64,000 nt of DNA from NCBI GenBank assembly GCA_025449115.1, contig JAHLKC010000028.1:248001-312000 (forward strand), read 5' to 3'. The stretch is from Chytridium lagenaria. Lineage: Eukaryota; Chytridiomycota; Chytridiomycetes; Chytridiales; Chytridiaceae. Numbering within the stretch: the stretch's first letter is position 1; every line of letters begins with the position of its first letter. This document shows positions 1 through 11,171 of the stretch, one piece after another. The translations under genes were made by a program, and so were the position numbers. The notes below the pieces were generated by a model, which was not told the DNA's origin, did not search any database, and saw nothing but the letters and a program-made list of their open reading frames with translations.

Positions 1-105
1 TTAACTCCAAAGATCCTGGTCGTTGGGCCCAAGCTCATCTTCAGCTTCACAGTCGCTCAGCAAATGATCCCCATCTTCTCGGATTTGCTCGACAAGAAGA
101 ACTGA
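1..105 (+). CDS. Mitochondrial carrier family protein, C-terminal end (partial)
   Basis: The first 34 codons read in frame from base 1 and end in TGA at 103-105. The tail contains KILVVGPKLIFSFTVAQQ followed by MIPIF. This resembles the end of a mitochondrial solute carrier, where the last transmembrane helix follows an (R/K)xxxxGP motif. Such carriers exchange metabolites across the inner mitochondrial membrane. The citrate/oxoglutarate carrier group (Yhm2-like) is my best guess for the subfamily, by inference only. The 5' part lies outside the window. The stop faces the stop of the next gene 113 bases away. Confidence 0.5.
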   Translation, partial: LTPKILVVGPKLIFSFTVAQQMIPIFSDLLDKKN

Positions 106-218
106 ATAAACGAGGGATGGTTTTATGGATGGAAGGGTCTACTGCGACCCGTTGTCCAGGATCGATTGGAGAACCTTGAAGAGCGAGCGCTCTGTTGCTG
201 TGATAATGTCAACTTCCT

Positions 219-598
219 CTAGTGGGTCCACCTGGAAGTCGCAGCTGAGAAAACGGGGCGACCAAACTTTGTTGCTGTATAGATAAATTTATGATCTTAG
301 TACTTTAGTAAACTCGTTGTTTTTATGTACCGAGATGCTTGGCGATCTGTTCTGATGGGTCTGATAAGCCTTGAGGAATGAGAGTCGTCACCGATGCCAT
401 GCGCTCAAACTTTGTTGGAACAGACAGGTTCAGCCCTTTAAGACTTCCTGATGCAAGCGACGACCGGCCGGCGGCGGAGACATTGGAAATACCCATCCAG
501 ATGAAGAGAGATTTTTGCATAAGCATGATGTGGAAATAGGCCTTCTTGCCGAGAATATCCTCAGAGTGTTGATGGATTTGGGTCATGGAGACTGTCAT
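219..598 (-). CDS. Proteasome assembly chaperone 4-like (PSMG4/PAC4)
   Basis: There are two exons on the minus strand. Exon 1 starts at the ATG at 598 (MTVSMTQIHQ) and contains YFHIMLMQKSLFIWMG. This aligns with the PAC4 core, in which HFHVM is followed by a hydrophobic S-x-F-x-W-x-G segment. It ends in phase 1 with a GTACAT donor. After an intron ending TATACAG, exon 2 encodes ATKFGRPVFSAAT and stops at TAG (219-221). PAC4 with PAC3 guides assembly of the 20S proteasome alpha ring. At about 110 residues it fits the family. Alternative starts are the ATG at 583 or an upstream exon in the AT-rich region. Confidence 0.55.
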
Positions 599-916
599 GG
601 CTTTGAAATTTAGAAGTAAAAAAATTATTATAATTATTATTACACGCAACAAATGGGTTCTTGTGATAATCATGGATGATGACGCAAAGAGCTATATGCA
701 GCTGCCTCAGCCATTTCAACTCTTTGAGCAAGAATTTCTTCTTCGCACCAAGCACCATTGGCTTTCGCGTCTCTTCCGTACTCTTTTCACATTCTGCCTC
801 CCCTCCTAAGCTCATCATGCGCATACACGTCAATCACCTTCAAGAAGATTGCAGAACTGCTTTTGAAAACACATGTTTTTTATTGTATACCGGTTTTTTT
901 GAAATTTGATAAAAAA
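599..916. other. AT-rich intergenic stretch
   Basis: It holds an A/T microsatellite-like run around 617-645 (AAATTATTATAATTATTATT) just upstream of the PSMG4-like gene. Short open frames exist on both strands but none shows recognisable protein features. The stretch probably carries the 5' region of the PSMG4-like gene and upstream sequence of the tRNA gene. Confidence 0.4.
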
Positions 917-987
917 GCGAAAGTAGTTCAAGGGCAGAATCTCAGCTTCCCAAGCTGAGGGTCCGGGTTCGATTCCCGGCTTTCGCA
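917..987 (+). tRNA. tRNA-Gly (anticodon CCC)
   Basis: A full cloverleaf can be drawn without an intron. The acceptor stem GCGAAAG pairs with CTTTCGC. The D arm is GTTC...GAAT. The anticodon stem TCAGC/GCTGA encloses the loop TTCCCAA with anticodon CCC (reads GGG, glycine). The T arm is CCGGG-TTCGATT-CCCGG, followed by the discriminator A. A and B box promoter sequences are internal. A T-rich run follows within about 15 bases and could serve as the Pol III terminator. Confidence 0.95.
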
Positions 988-1267
988 CACTTTTTGCCCT
1001 GTTCACTTCTTTTTTTGCTGAAGGGTGCTTGCAACCATGCTTCCGCTGAGCGCAATCAAACAAAAAAAAGCGGCCATCAATGTCATTAGACAATCCAAGC
1101 ACAATATGAAGAGACGGGCTGATGGGCTGATGGGATTGGCCAGTGACAATTTAAATTTCGAGCGGAGAAATTCTTTATTATTATTGAAAGGCACTGTTTC
1201 ACTCTAACTGTGTGATTGATGATAGCTGATGTTGTGATTTATTGGCGCTTTAAAGGCCAAATTCTTA
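988..1267. other. Intergenic, no gene seen
   Basis: This is the stretch between the tRNA and the 3' end of the EF-G gene. It contains a T-rich tract (about 1009-1016) that could terminate the tRNA transcript, and the 3' flank of the convergent minus-strand gene. I see no supported coding region. Confidence 0.4.
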
Positions 1268-4058
<2,791 letters not shown>

Positions 4059-4130
4059 GAGAAAAAGAGAAAACCCAATAACATGCCCAATGTCCGGTTT
4101 GTCACTTTCATCTAATACAATATTGTCAAG

Positions 4131-4919
4131 ATGCAAAAGGCCGCCTTTGATCCTTTGCTCAAGCGAGTTCCCATCGCTGTTTCATCCGCCTTCAAAGCGT
4201 TTGCCGATCCCACACGGCAAGGTAAGTTATCTGCATATGAGAGAAGGGAGTTAAAAGAGAATAATTTAAAGATTTTAATTGCAGATATGGTGGCTGCATT
4301 AGGTGAAACAACAGCGAAAGGAGTCCTTCAAAGGATGAGGGACCAAATGCTCCTCCATCCGACGGGTCGAAAGATACTTAGAGAGAGGCCAGAGATCAGC
4401 GCAAATACCATGTGTCTTGATTCCTTTCGACATCTGCCGAAAGGGACTTTCGGCAGGGAGTACGTCGAGTTTCTGGACAGGTACCAAGTGACACCAGACA
4501 GTAGAGTTAATGTAGGGTTTTTTGGGTCATGGAGGAGCATGCTAAAGTAAACGTGTAGGTAAAGTATATTTACGACGAAGAACTAGCATATGTGATGAAA
4601 AGATATCGCCAAGTTCATGACTTTTGGCATACATTGGCCGGACTTGGAATTACGGTCGAAGAAGAGCTCGCCCTTAAATGGATGGAGCTTCACCAAACAG
4701 GTCTTCCGATGACCTTCCTTAGCGCATTTGTCGGACCATTACGTCTGGAAGCAAAACGACGCGAACTCTTATTTAGACATCTTATTCCTTGGGCAGTGCA
4801 ATGTGGCGGCAGTTCAGTATTTTTTCCTGAATGTTTATTATGAGCAACTATGGGAAAGGCCATTGATCGAGATACGTCGAGAACTTGGAATTCTCCCGCT
4901 CCCATCAACTCTCTTATAA
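4131..4919 (+). CDS. COQ4: Ubiquinone biosynthesis protein COQ4
   Basis: COQ4 is a matrix-side inner-membrane protein that organises the coenzyme Q synthome. There are three exons. Exon 1 starts at ATG 4131. The introns are 4222-4284 (63 nt) and 4512-4558 (47 nt). Family landmarks are DMVAALGETT right after intron 1, DEELAYVMKRYRQ, and the metal-binding HDxxH-x11-E motif seen as HDFWHTLAGLGITVEEE. The C-terminus reads NVYYEQLWERPLIEIRREL. A +1 base in the T-run at about 4819-4825 shifts the frame between VQCGGSSVF and FLNVYYEQ, probably a homopolymer miscall. The stop TAA (4917-4919) overlaps the end of the opposing SCO1 gene. Confidence 0.93.
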
Positions 4920-5816
4920 TGACGACTGCGCTTGTTTCATAACGTCGAGAATCTTTTCAACGACAGATTCGGCGGTCTCTTGCTTTCCGTAATGTGCAAC
5001 GTATTTACCGTCGGGACCGACCAAGTAGAAGAAGATGGAGTGATCTACCAAGTAATCGGTCTCATCGTCATCTACTGCTCGAGGTGGAGCACTGAAGTAA
5101 AGCCTGTACGCTTTTGCAATCCTCTTAATTTGCTGATACGTGCCGGTGAGGCCGATGAAATCAGAGTGAAAATCTGAGACAAAGTTATTACACTATCATC
5201 GCATCCAATTGACCTTTCACATATTCCTTGATAGCTTGGATGGAATCTCTTTTGGGATCGCATGAAATGAAAATAGGAACCAACTGGGGTTTGCCGACAG
5301 TCGCAGGTTCTGGGTACATCAGCAAACGGATCGATGAGATAAACCTTACTTAGATAATCAACAATTTTCGCCATCTTCTCAAGTTCCTCCGGGCAGACAT
5401 CTGGGCGAAAGTGTATCCAAAGTAGAGGAGCATATACTTCCCAAGATAATCAAGGTCGGTGACAGGTTTCCCATCGTGGTCCACCAGGCGAACGGACCAC
5501 CGATCAAAGGCTTCCCGACAACTGCATTAGATGTCTGCTCCTTCCTCTCCTTGGCCTTCCTCCTCTCATACTCGAAGTAGGCGAAAAGTCCAATACCGCT
5601 AAAAGCAAACGCACCAGCGCTTTTCCAACCGAACGACTACAAAATGAGCATACAGCACAAAATGTTTAAAAAACCCACAGAAAACTGTTGACTCTCAGAA
5701 GGTTGGGACGGCTGAGTTGAAAAACACCTTCTTGCGCATGATTTATTATGATTGCTCACTCGACTCCATCTTGTTGAACAGAGTCTGCGGTTGACATAGC
5801 GAGTGAATGAGAACAT
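4914..5816 (-). CDS. SCO1: Mitochondrial copper chaperone SCO1/SenC
   Basis: SCO proteins deliver copper to the CuA site of cytochrome c oxidase in the intermembrane space. The start at 5816 gives a basic presequence (MFSFTRYVNRR), followed after a 42-nt intron by a membrane segment (SAGAFAFSGIGLFAYFEY). The thioredoxin-like domain includes YFGYTF, VPIFISCDPKRD, IGLTGTYQQI and DYLVDHSIFFYLVGPDG; the last carries the conserved copper-ligand His. The CxxxC motif is present only if one T is restored, because the first Cys codon has a 1-base deletion. A second deletion lies just upstream, after GGPF. Both are probably consensus errors. Introns are 35-42 nt. The stop TAA (4914-4916) overlaps COQ4 tail to tail by 6 bases. 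Confidence 0.9.
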
Positions 5817-6380
5817 ATCAATTTTTGGTATGTAGGGTTTGCGCAAAAGCTTATAATGAAAGGGTATATTTGGGTGTGGGGCAACGGCCTCCCACAAGGC
5901 TGTTACTTGGAAGGTCGAACAGACCCAGGCGTTCTACAGGACATGGAACGTCCAAGCTTTTTGCCGGCAGTTTGAGGGCGATCGTGTGAAGGAGCAGGGT
6001 TATCAAGAGAAGGGTCCGATCCATGTTGGTCCAGTTTCGCCCTCGAGTTGCTTTTTTCTTGAAGCCTTTGAAGGCAGTCGTCTTGCTCAAAGTCTCGCGA
6101 CTCCATCAAGGAGATGGACCTTGTCCTTGAGGAAAAGAGCTCAGGAGGGGTGTTTGAGCGTTCCATGGTGCGAGGAGGTTTTTTCTTTAGGACCCTTTGA
6201 GATGAAAACCAGATATATGTAGAACCGACTTTTGGTCCTAAACGCCGCTTCTTCCTCAGATCTAAAGTTGGGTTGCGTGCGTTGAGGCTTGCGAATGAAG
6301 AAGGGTTGTTTCAACCCGCATAGTTAATAAAATAGCGCCTCAAACCCATATATTGATTGGAAGTTTAAGTTGATTGGGAA
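5817..6380. other. Divergent intergenic region between SCO1 and cystinosin
   Basis: This region should carry both promoters. Several short overlapping open frames exist on both strands, for example minus 5903-6166, rich in Ser, Arg and Asp, and plus 5986-6222. None shows a recognisable domain, and they contradict one another. A small lineage-specific gene cannot be excluded. Confidence 0.35.
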
Positions 6381-7232
6381 ATGTGTTTATGGGACGGTGT
6401 CTCTCTTGTGATAGGCTGGGTCTGTAGTCGACGACTTGATATTGTAAACTAGCTGTACTTTCTCGCATGGTCCCTCAGCTTCTGACCGCAGGTTTTATTG
6501 AACTATAGGCTGAAGAGTGTAACTGGGCTGTCGTCTGATTTCCTAACGCTAAACCTGTGAGGTTTTACAGCTTATTCGGTATCGGACATCGTCTTAACTT
6601 TTAACTTATTCTGCCGCAGATCTTCAATGCCTCGTTCTACTTTAGCGAACAAGTCCGAAGATAGTACAGGGAGAAATGGGGGACCGATAATGTTTTGCAA
6701 ATGAACGATGTGTTCTTTGTTATCCATGCATGCCTGATTACTCTCGTTACCGTTTCGCAGACAATCTTTTATGAAAGAGATGTTAACCAGCGAGTATCTT
6801 CACGATTTTGGGGTTATTGCATTTACGAATATCGGAGCAATGGTTTTGCTCGACGAAAATCCTCTCCGTTCTCTACTATTTATCGTACGTAAAGATGTTC
6901 ATTACGCTATCAAGTACATTCCACAGGTAAAGGCATACACGATTTCCAGGATTGTTTTAACTTCATGCCTTCGGCCTATCTCAATTACAAGAGAAAATCT
7001 ACGGTCGGATGGTCCATTCTCAACATACTGATGTATTTCTCTGGAGGACTCTTTCCATATTCAGCTAGTTATGGATTCCTCAGTCAAGGGAGATTGGACG
7101 GGTCTAACAGGAAATCCAGTCAAGTTCGGTCTTGGCTTGATCTCTTTGTTTTCGACATCCTCTTCATGCCCAACATTATATCCTGTATCCAGAAGAGGAT
7201 GCTGTGAGGAAGAGCCACTTTTGCAAGATTAA
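6381..7232 (+). CDS. Cystinosin-like lysosomal/vacuolar cystine transporter (PQ-loop)
   Basis: The protein exports cystine from the lysosome or vacuole with protons. From ATG 6381 it reads [14 protein letters not shown] 33-nt intron (6420-6452) follows, then [26 protein letters not shown] (first PQ-loop), NDVFFVIHA and [10 protein letters not shown]. The second PQ-loop region is [18 protein letters not shown], and the end has [11 protein letters not shown]. All match the order of human CTNS. Two in-frame TGAs occur, one before PQV and one before GFTAYS. Two or three single-base frameshifts also occur, so the exact stop is unclear (7205-7232 by frame). The 3' end runs into the opposing CUS2 gene. 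Confidence 0.85.
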
Positions 7233-8201
7233 AGATCATGACTGTAATGAGCTAGCTTTTCGAGCCAATCTTCATAAGCCGCGAGACGCTTTTCTTCTTC
7301 CGCTTGCTCCTCTTCTTTAGAAAGCTTCTTCTTAAACTTCTCTTTGCCGTCAGATTGATAGGCAATTACTTTTTGCCCACCGGAAAACCGGTTATTGTTT
7401 CTCTAAAGAATAAGCAACTTTGTCTTGCAAAAACAGTACCTTTACACAGGCTTCTGCAGCTTCGACTTCCTTAAATCTCACTGTAACAACACCGTCATCT
7501 GTGTGCTGCTATGCAGTTCATGCAAAATGTGGTTATCAGATGCCACTCACATCGTAAAGAATCACATTCGTTACTCTCACATTCTTGTCGAATTCTTCCT
7601 TAAGATCCAAAAGCAACGTTGGATCAGCCTGCAAAGTTTACGGTAGCTTAGAACCATCAATACCTCAATCTCTTCTTTCGTGAACATATGTTTTAATACA
7701 ACAAGCTTGCTAAATTTCGTGGGAACTGCGTCCTCTTCTCCTTCAACCCAATCCAAACGCTTTGACAGCTTCTGATCTTCTTCTGTACGATCCTCTTATC
7801 AACTGAGACCTTCGTTCATCAGCTGTGAGAGACGGCTTTTCTTTAAATTCTGCCTTTGATACCCGAATATTCGTAGAGTCTCCGTATCGAAACGAACTAT
7901 CATCAAGAAGATTAATAGAGAGTTCCACCGATTTGAAGTAAGTGACGCGAGCATCTCCCTTAAATTTCCCCTCCGCGTTGTTGTAAAGCTTAATTTTCGG
8001 CTGCGTGGTAAGGTCCTCCATGATAATCCCATATCTTTCAAAAGATTCCTTTATCTCTTCTGCAGTAACATCTACTGGTAGACCAGTGACATAAACCGAA
8101 GTGTTTGCCTTCTTCTTCGGCTCGCTGGGTGCTTTGGCTTCTTTTTGGCTCTGCAGGCGTCAAAAATGGTATGAGAGACATTTCTCACCTTCGACGTCCA
8201 T
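7229..8201 (-). CDS. CUS2: Tat-SF1/Cus2-like U2 snRNP splicing factor
   Basis: This is a nuclear RNA-binding protein that helps U2 snRNA folding and prespliceosome formation. RRM1 is seen as [35 protein letters not shown] and KGDARVTYF. The second, UHM-like RRM has [28 protein letters not shown] and the short fungal version of the GG-x-F face ([12 protein letters not shown]). It ends in a charged tail, [14 protein letters not shown], at TAA 7229-7231. I chose ATG 8201 (MDVE, donor GTGAGA). Joining it to the RRM needs one base in an A-run. It lies just downstream of the METTL4-like gene on the same strand. Confidence 0.85.
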
Positions 8202-8246
8202 TGTATAAACTTTCCGCTTGTTTTTTCTTATTCCTGCTTGAGTAAG

Positions 8247-9150
8247 CTACAACAAGGTCAGTGTGTACATTTCAGCTTTCCCTACGAAATCCAACTTGAT
8301 CGAACTTGCCGTGCGAAAAGTTAGAATTTCGCATCAGGCTGGATGTAGATTTGCAACAAGCTATCGATAATCGGCTTTGCACTCGGCATACTCTTTATTG
8401 TTTGCTTTCGGACATTCAGCAGGTGCTGACCTCGCACATCTCGCCAACAGTAATGGTTCATATGGCTTTCTATGCAAACTAAAGAAGACCTTACGACAGA
8501 AACAACTTATGACTATAGGACCCATCATTGCGGATTTTTAGCCACAACCAAGTACCAACAGGCTTCAAACCCCATGCGGGAAAGAGTTTTTCCTTCACGA
8601 ATCGAAGGTACTTCAGATTTTTCGTGACCCACTCCGCCACCAAAGCGTGATCGTGACAAACGTTCTGTATGGGAATTTTTAAGAGCTCATATGCATCCAA
8701 AGAGTCGTAGGCGTTGCTGCTGTATGAATATGAGAAAGGTCATTCACGAAGTTCTCACCGTGAGGCACTTAGAATTTCCCATGGAGGGTCCATCACCACA
8801 AGATCGAACTTTCCTGCTTTTTTAAATGCTAGAGATCTCATTCAAATCTGACATTAGAAAGCCCGAATGTGATTTGTCCCATGGCGGTAATTATTATGCG
8901 ATTACTGGCAATGTTAGTTATTATATAAATGTAGACTTTTTGCGAACCTCGTTTTGTTGTAATGTAATATAGCTTCGAATATGATTTTCGAAAATCATTG
9001 TTTTTTGCCCAAAATCAGTAATCGCATCGCAGGCATTCTTGGTAGTCGAAGGAAATACGTCCGAAACTTCAACGGTTCATCTAATGCAAGCAAGAGAAAG
9101 GCTTTTGCCCATGATCATGAAAGTCGTCATCTGTGGAGGTTTTTCCTTTA
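8247..9150 (-). CDS. METTL4-type MT-A70 adenine methyltransferase
   Basis: The catalytic motif is clear: KFDLVVMDPPWEILSAS, with DPPW at about 8785-8795. Upstream is SHSGFLMSDLNEI (FLLSD in METTL4). Downstream are YELLKIPI, ALVAEWVTKNLKYLRFVKE, PVGTWLWLKI, and a tail PDAKF-LFARQVRSSWIS, which matches the METTL4 end. METTL4 enzymes methylate adenine in U2 snRNA and, in some lineages, in DNA (6mA). The C-terminal tail has an in-frame TAA (8321-8323) where Glu is expected and a TAG (8282-8284) where Trp is expected. At least one frameshift lies in an A/T run before the catalytic domain. The N-terminus (8950-9130) is tentative. The gene may be damaged or simply miscalled. Confidence 0.78.
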
Positions 9151-9617
9151 AAACCTCCTTTTAAGGTATTGTTTGACATTTCTGGGCGACTTTGCAAAGG
9201 AAGTTTAAACTCCAAACCGTGTTCTTCTGGTCGCTCGTGTGAGAGCACCCATTCCGTTCAAAAACGGCAGTAAGACTTCCGATGAACGGACACCAGTTTG
9301 TTTTCTTTTTTCTTTTCTTTCTTTTTTTAAAAAAAGGGGGGGATATAAGTGAAAGACGGAGATGGGTGTGCAGATTTCAGAAGAATGAGTTTTTAGTCAG
9401 TAGTGCGGGGGTGTTCATGAGGATGTACTTTGAGCAAGTCGAATTTAGTGCCGGGATTTCCATTGTTATTCTTTTTATCCTCGAGTTCTGGATATTTTGA
9501 GGTTGAGTTGTTTTGAGTGGCGGGTTGAGTGAACGAGGCATCGGAGGGAACGGAGGAGGCATCATAACAAATAAAAGAGGATTTTAATTCATTTTGCCAA
9601 AGACATACGTTAGCGAG
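9151..9617. other. Intergenic region with T-rich/G-rich tract
   Basis: It contains a polypyrimidine run (about 9301-9327) followed by seven A and seven G bases, and a small inverted repeat (CCGTT-CAAA-AACGG, about 9252-9265). No coding region is supported. Confidence 0.4.
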
Positions 9618-10104
9618 TTACAACTGGTGTTTGCGTCTACGGGGGCAATAGCTCTCATCTGGAATTTTGGACGGAGTATTGGGTGCCTTTAGTTTAAGGA
9701 GCTCCGGAACGGCACATTGAAAAACTGGTTGTTTACCTATTAAAGAGAGGGATAAGGAGGAGTACTTCCGGACTTGCAACAGCTTCACATTTTTAGTGAT
9801 TTGACTTCCTCTCTCTTTAGTCATTGCTTGTACTTCATGAAAGAAGTGGTCCGTCGAAACGAACACAGGTCTGATGCCATCTTGGGCGAACGACAGAAAA
9901 AGGGTCTTTAAATCCTTGCTTTCGCATTGCACCATCCCCAAAATCCCAACAAGCCCTCTTCCGCATGACATAATATATAAAAGTATTTCCATCCACAATC
10001 AGAAGTATATCCGAAACTCCATGTTTTGGAAGATCCTTCAAAGGAGTGTCTTCTTTCCAAACATCACTGAAGAAGGACAACCCACAGGAAATTTTCCCAG
10101 ACAT
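9618..10104 (-). CDS. Small XPG/asteroid-like 5'-nuclease N-domain protein
   Basis: The start ATG at 10104 gives MSGKISCGLSFFSDVWKE. This resembles the M-G-I-x-G-L opening of XPG/asteroid proteins. Next comes DILLIVDGNTFIYYVM, with the first catalytic-type Asp, then CWDFGDG, DLKTLFLSFAQDGIRPVFV, and an FDGP-like motif visible in the other frame. A 1-base frameshift lies around WDFGDGAM. The last exon ends RRRKHQL at 9618. At about 150 residues it covers only the N-terminal nuclease half. It may be a stand-alone domain, or the rest may be lost to unrecognised exons. The substrate is unknown. Its ATG overlaps the ATG of SWP1. Confidence 0.6.
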
Positions 10105-11074
10105 GCGTTCCCTTTTCTTTATTGCCGTTCTCTTGAACGGGTTGGTTGCGGTCTCATGCGGATCTATTAAGGGCGTCAACATCCGCACCTTTGACAAGGA
10201 CAAGCAGGAGAAGGACCTTGTGACGTGAGATTATGTTTTCGTGATGGATATCAAAGCCAACGCATGTATTTAGATCCAGCCATCCAAACAAAGCTAAAGA
10301 CGTTGTGAATGTCGACAAAGCGACAGCATTAAGATTGCATTACCAGTTGAACGATGACAATGCGCGCTATGCATTCTTGACCATGCGGTCGAAAGAGCAC
10401 GATAAGGAGGCTACATTGATCTTAGAAAAAGCTCCTGGGAAAGCGTATGTCTCGACCATTGTAATAGTGTGATCCGAGATGCATTATTAACCTGTATTAA
10501 GGATGTTGCCGCTGGTCAGCTTGATGTTTTGAGGAAGTACCCCGGCATGTATTCATTGTCAGCTGCAGTGGTCGAGGGACGGCAAGCCCATCCTCTTTCC
10601 ATTTGCTGATGTGAAGTTCAACTTCAGAGATGTTCACGAGAACTCTGAAGATATATTTAGCCCGCTTCCTCTGATCGAACATAAATTTCGTGAGCCTGAG
10701 AAGACTCCAAACCCTGTCGTCTCATATACGTTTGCCATTCTCGTTCTGGCTCCCTGGGTAATCTGGCCTTGATGGTGAGACATCGCTGGGACGTTCAAAA
10801 CTGACTTTATTTGCAGTGGGCGCAGCTTGGCGCAAACATCAGCAACCTGTTTGCATCAGTTACAAACCTTTTCTGGGGAGCTTCGTTTATTGTGGCTTTG
10901 GCATTCTCGCTCGTTCATTTTGGTGTTTACTGGACTAGCCTGAACCTCTTCGAATTTTTGCGCTACGGTACTCCCCTATGGCTTTTGACTCTAGTTACCG
11001 GAAGGAAGGCTCTTGTAGTCCATGCTACAATTAGGCAAGAGGATGAAGATATTATTCTGAGCAACAAGAAATAA
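10103..11074 (+). CDS. SWP1: Oligosaccharyltransferase subunit Swp1/ribophorin II
   Basis: This is an ER-membrane subunit of the complex that N-glycosylates nascent proteins. The start at ATG 10103 gives a signal peptide (MRSLFFIAVLLNGLVAVSCG). The lumenal part includes LRLHYQLNDDNARYAFLTM and LRKYPGMYSLSA. Then come FNFRDV, KFREPEKTPNPVVSYTFA and three hydrophobic C-terminal segments (LVLAPW, FIVALAFSLVHFGVYW, LWLLTLVTG), ending IILSNKK at 11074. The RxPEKxP motif before the membrane part is diagnostic. It is shorter than mammalian ribophorin II and matches the short fungal form. One frameshift lies at about 10573-10580. The short introns include one after LAPW. Confidence 0.9.
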
Positions 11075-11171
11075 AGAATATAGCCAGATCATGGATTGAA
11101 TTGGTTTCGTATGCTAAAATGACATTGATAAATATCATAGCGTGAATAGAAAAATCACAACATCTTTCATG

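Noticed and set aside
5851..6222. Overlapping frames on both strands between SCO1 and cystinosin
   Set aside because: There is no consistent protein signature. The frames conflict and splice sites could not be placed. I kept them only as an intergenic note.
6381..9150. Altered genetic code with UGA as tryptophan
   Set aside because: TGA is used as a normal terminator in several intact genes here and TGG encodes Trp. The few in-frame stops also include TAA and TAG.
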